DNA of 64,000 nucleotides from Streptomyces sp. P3 (GCF_003032475.1 NZ_CP028369.1:3658001-3722000), one strand, 5' to 3'. Shown: positions 50,546 to 59,277, counted from the first letter of the stretch. A program made the numbers and translations. The notes: generated by a model from the sequence alone, not told the origin.

Positions 50546-51517
50546 TTATGACCCGGCGTCGAACCTGTGCAGTTCGCCGGGCAGTCTCGAGCCGAGGGGG
50601 GCCATGTCTCCGTCCGCTCCGTGACGGGCGAGCAGGTCGAGGGCCAGACGTCCGCGACGCACCCGTTCCCGGGCTGTGGCGAGCGCCACGTCGCGCATGT
50701 GGTGACCGTAAGGGTAGATGCCCGGCGCCTTGGAGAGGCCGAACTTCAGGTAGAGCGGTGCGCCGCGCCGGATCAGCTCGGCGACCTCGTACATCCGAAT
50801 GTACCCGCCGAGATCGTCGGGGGCCTCGATGTACATGTCCATGGGGGCGGCCGACGCCCGCCGGATCTCCGTGAGGTGATCCAGCGTCAGGTCGCTGGGC
50901 ACGTTCACGGAGTCGGCGCCGAGACGCTCGTACACCGCGTACGCGGCCGGATTGACGGGGCCGATGAGCGCCGACACCTTCAGCGTCGTGTCGGCCGGGA
51001 TGACGCCGGCCGTGCGGGCGCGGTGCAGCGTCCACAACACGCCCTCGTCGGCCACGAGCAGACACTTTACGCCCAGCTCCGTCGCCCGCAGGGCGTCCTC
51101 GACGCATCCGGCGACGGCGTCGTGGCCGCGGGCACGCAGTCCGCCGCCCCGGGAGTCGGTACGCGTCGAGCCGCCGATGTCCCAGGTGCCGCGGGGGCCG
51201 GTGAACAGGCACAGCTCGATGTCACGCTCTGCGGTGGAGTCGACCATGTCGGTGATCTCCGCGTCGGTCAGCATCCACACGCCGCTGCCCTGGCTGATCC
51301 GGTGGATCGGCACGTCGAGGCGTGAGGCCTCTTTCAGGATGACGGCCAGCGCTTCGGGGCCCTCGCACGAAGGGACCTCGGTGCGCCAGCGGCCGCCGCC
51401 CGGGAACCCGTGGGGTGAGGCGTCGGCGGGATCGAGAGCGGGCGCACCCAGGCCGAGCGCGGCGAGCGCCTGCTCACCAGGTCGGCGAGCTGCCGTGGTG
51501 GAAGCGTCGGTGGTCAC
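50546..51517 (-). CDS. TIM-barrel protein of the sugar operon (U32 peptidase-like)
   Basis: A 323-residue protein without signal peptide. DVPIHRISQGSGVWMLTDAE, IELCLFTGPRGTWDI, GVKCLLVADEGVLWTLHRAR and DTTLKVSALIGPVNPAAYAV alternate strands and helices as a TIM barrel; overall it resembles U32-peptidase-like proteins often seen in sugar-acid operons, where an aldolase-type role is suspected. No catalytic residues can be assigned with confidence. GTG 51517 has AAGGA six bases upstream. It follows the zinc dehydrogenase gene on the same strand and precedes the ChvE-like gene. Confidence 0.6.
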   Translation of the reverse strand: MTTDASTTAARRPGEQALAALGLGAPALDPADASPHGFPGGGRWRTEVPSCEGPEALAVILKEASRLDVPIHRISQGSGVWMLTDAEITDMVDSTAERDIELCLFTGPRGTWDIGGSTRTDSRGGGLRARGHDAVAGCVEDALRATELGVKCLLVADEGVLWTLHRARTAGVIPADTTLKVSALIGPVNPAAYAVYERLGADSVNVPSDLTLDHLTEIRRASAAPMDMYIEAPDDLGGYIRMYEVAELIRRGAPLYLKFGLSKAPGIYPYGHHMRDVALATARERVRRGRLALDLLARHGADGDMAPLGSRLPGELHRFDAGS

Positions 51518-51638
51518 ATGCCGTCCTTCGTGTTCGATATGTCGGTCAAGGTTCGCAGCTCAGGTCGTGCGGGGCTGGGTGTACACCGGCCCGGGGCGGG
51601 TCAGGGCGCCCCGAGCCGGCGTACGGCTTGGCGGGGGC

Positions 51639-52643
51639 CTACGGCCTGAGCAGCACCTTGCCCACCTTCGGATCACCGGAGCCGACCAGCTCGATGGCTT
51701 CGGCGAACGCGGTCAGCGGCAGCTCGTGCGTGACGAGCGGCAGCGGATCGAGCAGTCGGGCCCCGAACACCCGGACCGTGTAGGCCCAGGCGTCCGGTGG
51801 AGCCCCGAAGACGGTGTGCACCTCCAGTTGCCGTACGACGAGGTCCGTCGGGTCGAGCCCGGCCGCACCGGGCGCCGGGATCCCCGTCAGGACCAGCCGG
51901 CCGCCGCGCCGAAGGAGCGAGGCGGCGGTGCGTGCGGCGGTGGTGGACCCGGCGGTCTCGATGACGACGTCGATGTCGTCCGGGAGATCCTGGTCACAGG
52001 TGCGGAAGTCGGTGGCGCCGAACTGCCGGGAGAGCGACTCCCGGTCGCCGCGCGTGCCCACGACCAGCAGTTCGGCGGGCGAGCCCGCCTTGAGGAACTG
52101 CACGGCGAACATGCCCAGCGTCCCGGTGCCGACGACGGCCACCCTCTCGCCCGGCAGGGCGTGCGCCTTGATCGCGGCGGCCGCGACGCAGGCCGCCGGT
52201 TCCAGCAGGGCCGCCGCGGTGAGGTCGGCGTCGTCGGGGAGGGCGTGCAGCAGCCGTGCCGGGAGCGTGAGGGTGGCGGCCATCGCCCCCGGCTGGGTGA
52301 AACCGGTCTCCTCGTAGCCTTCGGTGCACAGCGTCGTCGCGCCCGTGTGGCAGCGGTCGCAGACCTGGCAGTTGCGAAAGCCCTCGCCCACCACCTTGCG
52401 GTCGAGGAGCGAGGGGGGAACGCCGGCGCCGACCTCCTCGACCGTCCCGGACCACTCGTGGCCGGGGGTCACCGGGTAGCGCACGTACCCCTCGGGCCGG
52501 TTGCCGTGGTACACCTCGCGGTCGCTGCCGCAGATGCCGGTCGCGTGGACGCGGACCAGCGCCTCGCCGGGTTCCGGCCGGCGCGGTTCGTGCGGGACGA
52601 TGCGATGCTCGCCCGGCGCCTCCACCACGACGGCGGTGCTCAC
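51639..52643 (-). CDS. Zinc-dependent sugar/polyol dehydrogenase
   Basis: A 334-residue medium-chain dehydrogenase. Catalytic zinc ligands are the Cys in ATGICGSDREVYHG and the His-Glu in TPGHEWSGTVEEVG; structural zinc is bound by CQVCDRCHTGATTLC; the cofactor loop is VAVVGTGTLGMFAVQFLKAG. Family members oxidise alditols, aldoses or threonine-like alcohols with NAD(P). GTG 52643 overlaps the stop of the enolase-superfamily gene by four bases. Its place between a dehydratase and a TIM-barrel gene suggests it works on the same sugar-acid route. Confidence 0.88.
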   Translation of the reverse strand: MSTAVVVEAPGEHRIVPHEPRRPEPGEALVRVHATGICGSDREVYHGNRPEGYVRYPVTPGHEWSGTVEEVGAGVPPSLLDRKVVGEGFRNCQVCDRCHTGATTLCTEGYEETGFTQPGAMAATLTLPARLLHALPDDADLTAAALLEPAACVAAAAIKAHALPGERVAVVGTGTLGMFAVQFLKAGSPAELLVVGTRGDRESLSRQFGATDFRTCDQDLPDDIDVVIETAGSTTAARTAASLLRRGGRLVLTGIPAPGAAGLDPTDLVVRQLEVHTVFGAPPDAWAYTVRVFGARLLDPLPLVTHELPLTAFAEAIELVGSGDPKVGKVLLRP

Positions 52644-53800
52644 TGCTCGGCGGCCTTCGGCTTGCGCTGTTCCCAGCCCTCGGCCCAGAGGTCGAAGCGC
52701 GCCTGCTGCTGCGGGAACTCGGCTGCCGCCTCCACGTCCAGCTCGACGCCGAGACCGGGCTCGTCGGAGAGGTGGAAGTAGCCGTCGATCACTTCGGGCG
52801 CGCCCTTGACGACCTTCTTGATCTCCGCGTCGGCGAAGTCGTTGAAGTGCTCGAGGATCTTGAAGTTCGGGGAGGTGAACCCGACCTGCAGGGAGGCGGC
52901 GGTGAGGACCGGCCCGCCGACGTTGTGCGGGGCGACGAGCACGTAGTGCGCCTCGGCGGTGGCGGCGAGCTTGCGGGTCTCCCAGATACCGCCGATGTGA
53001 CCGACGTCCGGCTGGATGACGTCGACGGCCTGGCTCTCGAACAGCTCGCGGAACTCGATGCGGTCGTGGATGCGTTCACCGGTGGCGACCGGGATGTCGA
53101 CCTTGGCGGCGATCTTCTCCAGGGCCTTCAGGTTCTCCGGCGGGCAGGGCTCCTCCAGCCACGCGGGCTTGAAGGGCGCGAGCTCCTTGGCCAGCCGTAC
53201 GGCGGTGGCGGGGGAGAAGCGGCCGTGCATCTCCAGCATCAGCTCGGCGTCCGGCCCGATGGCGTCGCGCACGGCCTCGATCAGCGAGACGGCGTAGAGG
53301 CTCTGCTGGTGGTCCAGCTCGAAGTGCCCGGTGCCGAAGGGGTCGATCTTGAGCGCCTGGTAGCCGCGTTCCATGACGCTCCTGGCGGCCTTGTGGTAGG
53401 CCTCCGGGGTCCGCTCGGTGGTGTACCAGCCGTTGGCGTAGGCCTTGACCTTGTCGGTGACCTTCCCGCCGAGGAGCTGCCAGACCGGCACGCCGAGCGC
53501 CTTGCCCTTGATGTCCCAGCAGGCCATCTCGACGACGGCGATGCCCGACATCACGATCTCGCCGGCCCGCCCGTAGTCGCCGTACTTCATGCGGCGCGTG
53601 AGGTCCTCGACAGCGAACGGGTCGGAGCCGAGAATGTGGTTGGCCTCGGCCTCCTTCAGGTAGCCGATCAGCGCGTCGGTGTGGCCCAGCATGCGGGTCT
53701 CGCCGACGCCCGTGAGGCCCTCGTCGGTGTGCACCAGGACGTAGGTCAGGTTGCGCCACGGCGTCCCGACCACATGCGTGCTGATTCCGGTGATGCGCAC
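52640..53800 (-). CDS. Enolase-superfamily sugar-acid dehydratase
   Basis: A 386-residue mandelate racemase/muconate lactonizing-type enzyme. Candidate catalytic and metal residues: Lys151 and Asp153 (LKIDPFG), Glu190 and His192 (LEMHGRF), Glu216 or Glu217 (WLEEPCP), Glu242 (TGERIHDR), Asp265 (QPDVGHIGG) and His292 (APHNVGGP). The EMHGR and APHN motifs are those of galactonate/mannonate-type acid-sugar dehydratases, which turn an aldonate into a 2-keto-3-deoxy acid. The exact acid is unknown. It is first of an operon with the zinc dehydrogenase and the TIM-barrel gene and has a clear promoter. Confidence 0.87.
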   Translation of the reverse strand: MRITGISTHVVGTPWRNLTYVLVHTDEGLTGVGETRMLGHTDALIGYLKEAEANHILGSDPFAVEDLTRRMKYGDYGRAGEIVMSGIAVVEMACWDIKGKALGVPVWQLLGGKVTDKVKAYANGWYTTERTPEAYHKAARSVMERGYQALKIDPFGTGHFELDHQQSLYAVSLIEAVRDAIGPDAELMLEMHGRFSPATAVRLAKELAPFKPAWLEEPCPPENLKALEKIAAKVDIPVATGERIHDRIEFRELFESQAVDVIQPDVGHIGGIWETRKLAATAEAHYVLVAPHNVGGPVLTAASLQVGFTSPNFKILEHFNDFADAEIKKVVKGAPEVIDGYFHLSDEPGLGVELDVEAAAEFPQQQARFDLWAEGWEQRKPKAAEQ

Positions 53801-53812
53801 GGAAGTTAACCC

Positions 53813-53888
53813 TTCGAAGCTGTTCGAGATTTCGTCACGCGTTCGAAATGCTGACCAGACAGTAGGGACCGCGTGAGCGGGGTGTCAA
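53813..53888 (-). promoter_or_regulatory. Promoter and operator region of dehydratase operon
   Basis: On the minus strand TTGACA (53883-53888), an 18-base spacer and TACTGT (53859-53864) form a strong promoter. ATTTCG-N9-CGAAAT (53829-53849) lies at the start point and two TTCGAA boxes fall at 53813 and 53842. Farther upstream, TTTCGAT is repeated at about 53909 and 53917. Confidence 0.6.
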
Positions 53889-54021
53889 TGGGGCGACCGG
53901 GCATCGCTTTCGATAGTTTCGATGACGGTTTCGGACGGTGAATCGACCTCCTGTGGGGTAGGTCACTCTACTTGACGCGCCGTATGGCCTGTTTCCCACA
54001 CAACTTTCACACGTGTGTTCG

Positions 54022-54050
54022 GGAACGGTCGCTTCCGGGAACTTAGTCTC
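54022..54050 (+). promoter_or_regulatory. ECF-sigma-like promoter, leaderless SCO2400 gene
   Basis: GGAAC (54022-54026), 19 bases and GTCTC (54046-54050) resemble the SigE-type envelope-stress promoter. The expected start site coincides with ATG 54059, which has no ribosome binding site, so the message is probably leaderless. Confidence 0.4.
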
Positions 54051-54058
54051 TCCGCGTC

Positions 54059-54955
54059 ATGGACTACTGCCACCCGTGCCGACGGCACCTCAACGGCGCC
54101 CTCGCCTGCCCGGGGTGCGGCGCACCTGCCGACCGGCTACGCGCGTATCCGCACGACGCGCACCAGCCGGAGCAGTACGAGCCGGAGCCGCTCCCCTACG
54201 AGCCCGGGCCGGAGCCGCTCCCCTACGAGCCCGGGCCGTACGGCGACTCGTCGCCCACGGACTCGCCGGACGACCGCACCGCTCACGACGGGCCCGGCCG
54301 TCACGGCGAGGCCGGTGATCACGACGGGCCCGGTGATCACGCCCGGTCCGGCGTCGCCGGCGACGAGGCGCGGGGGCGGGCCGCGCGCCGCCGGGAACAG
54401 GGCAGGGGTGGCCGACGGGGGCCGGGTGGCACGCCTGCCGCACCGGACGCGAGCCGTCGCGACCGCAAGGCCTCCGCCCACCGACGGCGCCGCAGGCGCG
54501 TGATCCTGATCGGTGTCGGTTTCGTGCTGGCCGCGGGCGGCCTGAGCCTGGCCGAGCTCGGCGTGGACGCCCCGGGCTTCTCCTCGCCGTCCCACCCGGC
54601 GGCGGCCGGCGGGGAATCGTCCGAGGTCGACGGGTCGGCGGTGGAGTCGAGTGCGTCCGGGCGGCCCCTGGACGACCGGACGGACACGGGCCGGGCCTCA
54701 CCCTCCCCGGACCCCTCGGCGTCGGCGTCCGCCTCCGCCTCCGCGTCGGCCTCCCCGTCCCCGACGGCCGGGACCGCGACGCCGGGCCCGGACAAGGAGA
54801 CCCAGTCGGGCTCCCGCCCCGGCTCCTCCGGGTCGACGGCTCCGTCGGACGACGACTCGGGCTCCAGTCCGACCTCCGGCGCGTCGGCGCCGGCCTCGTC
54901 CCCGAAGCCCTCGCCCTCGGAGACCTGCACCCGGTTCCTGTGGTGGTGCTCCTGA
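54059..54955 (+). CDS. SCO2400 family membrane-anchored protein
   Basis: A 298-residue protein. It begins MDYCHPCRRHLNGALACPGC, a four-cysteine zinc ribbon, followed by a Pro/Glu-rich segment with two exact copies of EPLPYEPGP (27-base repeats at 54184-54237), a basic stretch (RKASAHRRRRRRVILIGVGF) that leads into one membrane helix near residue 145-163, and a long Ser/Pro/Thr outer region ending ETCTRFLWWCS. The C-terminal CxxxxxxC pair and its aromatic centre are conserved in the family, as far as I recall. Topology suggests a cytoplasmic zinc ribbon coupled to an exposed tail; function unknown. Confidence 0.85.
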   Translation: MDYCHPCRRHLNGALACPGCGAPADRLRAYPHDAHQPEQYEPEPLPYEPGPEPLPYEPGPYGDSSPTDSPDDRTAHDGPGRHGEAGDHDGPGDHARSGVAGDEARGRAARRREQGRGGRRGPGGTPAAPDASRRDRKASAHRRRRRRVILIGVGFVLAAGGLSLAELGVDAPGFSSPSHPAAAGGESSEVDGSAVESSASGRPLDDRTDTGRASPSPDPSASASASASASASPSPTAGTATPGPDKETQSGSRPGSSGSTAPSDDDSGSSPTSGASAPASSPKPSPSETCTRFLWWCS

Positions 54956-55243
54956 GCCTCCGGACGGGCGTTCCGGTGACCCCTCGATGGTTGATTCTGT
55001 GCGCAGTTGTGCGGTTCGCCGGCCTGTTTGGACATCCTGTCCAGGGCGACGCGCGGGACGTCCCCCGTGTGGCGAACGCCGTCCGGAGTGGCCCCGCCGA
55101 GGTCCCGTCCGGACGCGCGGACCCTCGTCGGGCCTCCGCCCGGCATCACCGCCCGGAACCCTCGATAGGGCTGTGACCTGGCACGATGCGTAATTCGTCC
55201 ATATCGCGTTATGGAACCGTGACGACCATTGGCCGCAACCCTC
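54956..55243. other. Intergenic, no gene seen
   Basis: No credible frame. It carries the 3' flank of the SCO2400-type gene, some short inverted repeats (GGACATCCTGTCC near 55028-55041) and leads into the LacI promoter. Confidence 0.4.
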
Positions 55244-55274
55244 TTGACCGCCATGAATTGTTAGCGCTCACAAT
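55244..55274 (+). promoter_or_regulatory. LacI promoter with lac-like operator
   Basis: ATTGTTAGCGCTCACAAT (55257-55274) is an 18-bp palindrome with one mismatched pair, a textbook LacI-family operator. TTGACC (55244-55249) and CACAAT (55269-55274) could be the -35 and -10 with a 19-base spacer, so the operator covers the promoter. The LacI gene starts 190 bases downstream. Confidence 0.6.
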
Positions 55275-55464
55275 GACCTCCGCGTTCACCAGTCAACGCC
55301 CAGCGTCGGCAGGGAAGGTCGAGCGTCGTGCGCACAGCGTCCCGACTCGTCATTTCCGTCGTCTGCGTTGGGCCCTCCGGGACTCCGGAGTGACATCCGC
55401 GGAGCGGAGCAGTCCGCCCGCATCGCAGGTCTTACCCACGAACGAGAGCCGAGGAGGGGCGTAC

Positions 55465-56511
55465 GTGGCACACATCGGGCTCCGGCCCCCCACCATGGCC
55501 GACGTGGCACGCCAGGCCGGCGTGTCCCACCAGACCGTGTCCCGTGTGCTGGGGGATCACCCCAACGTGCGGGAGGAGACACGGGCCAGAGTGCTCCGAG
55601 CGATCGAGGAGATGGGCTACCGCCGCAACTTCTCCGCCCGGGCCCTGGCGACCCGGCGCACCCGGACACTGGGCGTGGTCGCCTCGGACACCACCCTCTA
55701 CGGGCCGGCCAGCACGCTGTTCGCGCTCGAGGAGGCGGCACGTTCCGAGGGGTATCTCGTCTCGACGGTCAGCCTGCGCAAACTGACCATGGAGACGCTC
55801 TCCGAGGCCCTGGACCACCTCAGCGAGGGCGGGGTCGAAGGCGTGGTGGCCATCGCTCCGCAGCGGTCCGCGGTGGACGCGCTGGCCGAACTGCGCCACC
55901 CGTTCCCCGTGGTGATCGTGGGGGGCGGATCGGGGGGGGAGATCCCGAGCGTCGGCGTGGACCAGCACCTGGGGGCGCGGCTGGCGACGGGTCATCTGCT
56001 GGCCGCCGGCCACCGCAGCGTCTGGCATCTCGCCGGGCCCGAGGACTGGCAGGAGGCGGCCGACCGGGCCGCCGGCTGGCGGGCGATCCTCGAGGAGGCG
56101 GGCGTGGAACCGCCCATGACGCTGTGCGGCGACTGGAGTCCGCTGTCGGGCTACCGTGCGGGCCAGGAACTGGCCGGCTGGGTGGGCCGGGGGCTGACCG
56201 CGGTCTTCGCCGCCAACGACCAGATGGCGCTGGGGGTGTTGCGGGCCCTGCGGGAAGCGGGGGTCCGCACGCCCCAGGACGTGGCGGTGGTCGGCTTCGA
56301 CGACATCCCGGAGTCGGAGTACTTCGCACCTCCCCTGACCACCGTCCGGCAGGACTTCGCGGCGGTGGGCAGGCGCGGCATCGCACTGCTTCTGGAGCTG
56401 ATCGAGGGGCGGCCGCCCGCCACCACGCCTCGCATCGCTATCGAACCCCAACTCGTGGTCCGCGCGAGTACGTTCCCTCAGGCCGCTCAACCCGAGGGCG
56501 TACCCCGCTGA
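55465..56511 (+). CDS. LacI family regulator of YtfQ-type sugar transporter
   Basis: A 348-residue repressor. The helix-turn-helix MADVARQAGVSHQTVSRVLG begins at residue 11; the hinge helix is GYRRNFSARALATRRTRTLG; the effector domain includes EGVVAIAPQRSAVDALAELR and QDVAVVGFDDIPESEYFAPP. GTG 55465 has GAGGAGG seven bases upstream. It is followed by the YtfQRT-YjfF genes on the same strand, 133 bases away, and preceded by a lac-like operator, so autoregulation and control of the transporter are the simplest reading. Confidence 0.92.
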   Translation: MAHIGLRPPTMADVARQAGVSHQTVSRVLGDHPNVREETRARVLRAIEEMGYRRNFSARALATRRTRTLGVVASDTTLYGPASTLFALEEAARSEGYLVSTVSLRKLTMETLSEALDHLSEGGVEGVVAIAPQRSAVDALAELRHPFPVVIVGGGSGGEIPSVGVDQHLGARLATGHLLAAGHRSVWHLAGPEDWQEAADRAAGWRAILEEAGVEPPMTLCGDWSPLSGYRAGQELAGWVGRGLTAVFAANDQMALGVLRALREAGVRTPQDVAVVGFDDIPESEYFAPPLTTVRQDFAAVGRRGIALLLELIEGRPPATTPRIAIEPQLVVRASTFPQAAQPEGVPR

Positions 56512-56644
56512 CCGACCGTCGGCCGACAAGCGCAGCCGTGTGGCCGAAATTCCGAACAATGATCGACAGGCTGGACGCACTGCAGCCGGTCCCCTCAAGT
56601 ACCAGCAGGTCCGTCCCCGGGCCGGCTCTTCAAAGGAGAAGCAC

Positions 56645-57649
56645 ATGCTCAGCAGAAGGAACTTCCTCACCGTTGCGGTCGGCGTGGCGGCGGCGGGCGG
56701 CCTGACCGCCTGTGCCAAGAAGGACGACAGCTCCTCCGACTCCTCCTCCGGCGGCAGCAAGACGATCACGCTGGGCTTCTCCCAGGTCGGCTCGGAGAGC
56801 GGCTGGCGCAGCGCCAACACGGACTCCGTGAAGTCGGCCGCCAAGGAGGCCGGCTACAAGCTGCAGTTCTCCGACGCGCAGCAGAAGCAGGAGAACCAGA
56901 TCTCCGCGATCCGCAGCTACATCACCCAGAAGGTCGACGTCATCGCCTTCTCCCCGGTGGTCGTCACCGGCTGGGACGCGGTCCTCAAGGAGGCCAAGGC
57001 CGCGAAGATCCCGGTCGTCCTCACCGACCGCTCCGTGGAGACCTCCGACGACTCCCTGTTCGTCACGCTCGTCGGCTCCGACTTCACCGACGAGGGCCGC
57101 CGCGCCGCCAAGATCCTCGAGAAGGTCATCGCCAAGGCCGGTCTCAAGGCCCCGGTGAAGATCGCCCAGCTGGAGGGCACCACCGGCGCCGCCCCGGCCA
57201 TCGAGCGCGCCAAGGGCTTCAAGGAGGTCATGGACGCCGAGCACAAGGACGACTGGAAGGTCGTCGTCAGCCAGACCGGTGACTTCACCCGCGCCGGCGG
57301 CAAGCAGGTCATGGCGGCGTTCCTGCAGTCGAACCCGGACATCAACGTCCTGTTCGCGCACAACGACGACATGGCCATCGGCGCCATCCAGTCCATCGAG
57401 GCGGCGGGCAAGAAGCCCGGCAAGGACATCCTCATCGTCTCGATCGACGGTGTGAAGGACGGCTTCGTGGCCATGTCCGAGGGCAAGATCAACGCCATCG
57501 TCGAGTGCAACCCGCTCCTCGGCCCCCAGCTCATGGACGTCGTGAAGAAGGTCAAGAACGGCGAGAAGGTCGAGCGCTGGATCAAGACCAAGGAGGGCGA
57601 CTTCATGCAGGACCAGGCCAAGGCCGCGCTCCCGAGCCGCAAGTACTGA
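56645..57649 (+). CDS. ytfQ: Sugar-binding lipoprotein (YtfQ-like)
   Basis: A 334-residue substrate-binding protein. SRRNFLTVAVG followed by GGLTACAKK is a Tat-type signal ending in a lipobox, so the protein is folded before export and lipid-anchored. ITLGFSQVGSESGWRSANTD and QKQENQISAIRSYITQKVDV are the marks of the YtfQ subfamily, which in E. coli binds galactofuranose and related furanoses; arabinofuranose is an alternative here given the nearby GH51 and GH43 genes. ATG 56645 has AAAGGAG six bases upstream. It is followed by an intercistronic hairpin. Confidence 0.92.
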   Translation: MLSRRNFLTVAVGVAAAGGLTACAKKDDSSSDSSSGGSKTITLGFSQVGSESGWRSANTDSVKSAAKEAGYKLQFSDAQQKQENQISAIRSYITQKVDVIAFSPVVVTGWDAVLKEAKAAKIPVVLTDRSVETSDDSLFVTLVGSDFTDEGRRAAKILEKVIAKAGLKAPVKIAQLEGTTGAAPAIERAKGFKEVMDAEHKDDWKVVVSQTGDFTRAGGKQVMAAFLQSNPDINVLFAHNDDMAIGAIQSIEAAGKKPGKDILIVSIDGVKDGFVAMSEGKINAIVECNPLLGPQLMDVVKKVKNGEKVERWIKTKEGDFMQDQAKAALPSRKY

Positions 57650-57665
57650 CCGACGCACCCACCGG

Positions 57666-57712
57666 CAGGGAGCCTCCGGCCGACCGAGAGCCATCGGTCC
57701 CGGGGCTCCCTG
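57666..57712 (+). promoter_or_regulatory. Intercistronic stem-loop after ytfQ
   Basis: CAGGGAGCC and GGCTCCCTG form a 9-bp outer stem and GACCGA/TCGGTC a 6-bp inner one. Such structures after binding-protein genes usually protect the upstream message, so that more binding protein than ATPase is made. Confidence 0.6.
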
Positions 57713-57744
57713 CGGGCCTGAACCAAATGAAGAGGAGCGCTGCC

Positions 57745-59277
57745 ATGGCAGAGCCGCGGCCCGTCCTGGAGATGGCGGGCATAGTCAAGGAGTTCCCGGG
57801 GGTACGGGCTCTGTCGGGCGTCGACTTCCGGCTCTTCCCCGGCGAGATCCACGCCCTCATGGGCGAGAACGGGGCGGGCAAGTCCACCCTGATCAAGGTG
57901 CTGACCGGGGTCTACTCCCTGGACGGCGGCACGATCACGCTGGACGGCGCGTCCGTGCGCATCGCCAGCCCGCTGCAGGCCCAGCAGGCCGGCATCAGCA
58001 CGGTGTACCAGGAGGTCAACCTCTGCCCCAACCTGTCGGTGGCGGAGAACATCTTCATCGGCCGTGAACCCACCCGCATGGGCCGCATCCAGTGGAAGCG
58101 GCTGCGCCGGGAGGCCGCGGAGCTGGTGGACCGGCTCGGACTCGACATCGACGTCTCCGCCCCGCTGGAGTCGTACCCCCTGGCCGTGCAGCAACTGGTC
58201 GCGATCGTCAGGTCGTTGAACACCGGCGGCGGCGACGGACCGGGCACCAAGGTGCTCATCCTCGACGAGCCGACCTCCAGTCTCGACCGCGACGAGGTCC
58301 TGCAACTGTTCGCGCTGATGCGCCGGTTGAAGGACGAGGGCGTGGCGATCCTGTTCGTGTCGCACTTCCTCGACCAGATCTACGAGATCTGCGACCGGAT
58401 GACGGTGCTGCGCAACGGCACCCTGGTCGGCGAGCACATGGTGAGCGACCTCGACCAGGTCGGCCTCGTCCAGCTCATGCTCGGCAAGGCCATGGGCCAG
58501 CTCGACGAGCTCCAGGAGCAGCAGCAGCGCGCCGAAGCGGGCGAGGCCCTGCTGCAGGCGGAGGGCCTCGGCAAGACCGGCCGTATCGCGCCGTTCGACA
58601 TGGAGATCAAGAAGGGCGAGGTGATCGGCCTCGCCGGCCTGCTCGGTTCGGGACGCACCGAACTGGCCCGCCTGCTCTTCGGCGCCGACCAGCCGGACGC
58701 CGGCACGGTGTCCATCGACGGCAAGCAGGTCTCGATGAGCGCCCCGAACGACGCGATCGGCGCGGGCGTCGCGTTCTGCTCCGAGAACCGCAAGAGCGAG
58801 GGCCTGGTGCCCGACCTCACGGTGCGGGAGAACATCATCCTGGCGCTGCAGGCCTCGCGAGGCTGGACCCGGCCCATCCCGGCCGCCCAGCGCGACGAAC
58901 TGGTCGCCAAGTACATCAAGGCCCTGGACATCCGCCCCGCCAACCCCGAGGCCAGGGTGGGCCAGCTCAGCGGCGGCAACCAGCAGAAGGTGCTGCTGGC
59001 CCGCTGGCTGATCACCCAGCCGAAGCTGCTGATCCTGGACGAGCCGACGCGCGGCATCGACATCGGCGCGAAGGCGGAGATCCAGAAGCTCGTCGTCTCC
59101 CTCTCCGAGGACGGGATGTCCGTGCTGTACATCGCGGCCGAGCTGGAGGAGGTACTCCGGCTCAGTCACACCATCGGAGTGCTGCGCGACCGCCGGCTGG
59201 TGGCGCAGATCGCCAACGGGCCCGAGATCACCACGAGCCGGATCCTGGAGACCATCGCGAGCGGAGAGCACCAGTGA
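57745..59277 (+). CDS. ytfR: CUT2 sugar ABC transporter ATPase (YtfR-like)
   Basis: A 510-residue two-domain ATPase. Domain 1: [44 protein letters not shown]. Domain 2: LAGLLGSGRTELARLLFG (degenerate Walker A), [15 protein letters not shown] and [15 protein letters not shown]. An insertion, LNTGGGDGPGTK, before the first Walker B is unusual. ATG 57745 has AGGAG eight bases upstream; ATG 57727 is in frame but lacks a site. It energises the two permeases downstream. Confidence 0.93.
   Translation: MAEPRPVLEMAGIVKEFPGVRALSGVDFRLFPGEIHALMGENGAGKSTLIKVLTGVYSLDGGTITLDGASVRIASPLQAQQAGISTVYQEVNLCPNLSVAENIFIGREPTRMGRIQWKRLRREAAELVDRLGLDIDVSAPLESYPLAVQQLVAIVRSLNTGGGDGPGTKVLILDEPTSSLDRDEVLQLFALMRRLKDEGVAILFVSHFLDQIYEICDRMTVLRNGTLVGEHMVSDLDQVGLVQLMLGKAMGQLDELQEQQQRAEAGEALLQAEGLGKTGRIAPFDMEIKKGEVIGLAGLLGSGRTELARLLFGADQPDAGTVSIDGKQVSMSAPNDAIGAGVAFCSENRKSEGLVPDLTVRENIILALQASRGWTRPIPAAQRDELVAKYIKALDIRPANPEARVGQLSGGNQQKVLLARWLITQPKLLILDEPTRGIDIGAKAEIQKLVVSLSEDGMSVLYIAAELEEVLRLSHTIGVLRDRRLVAQIANGPEITTSRILETIASGEHQ

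Noticed and set aside
54337..55254. Minus-strand frame opposite the SCO2400-type gene
   Set aside because: Arg/Gly/His-rich shadow without family features, antisense to a conserved gene.
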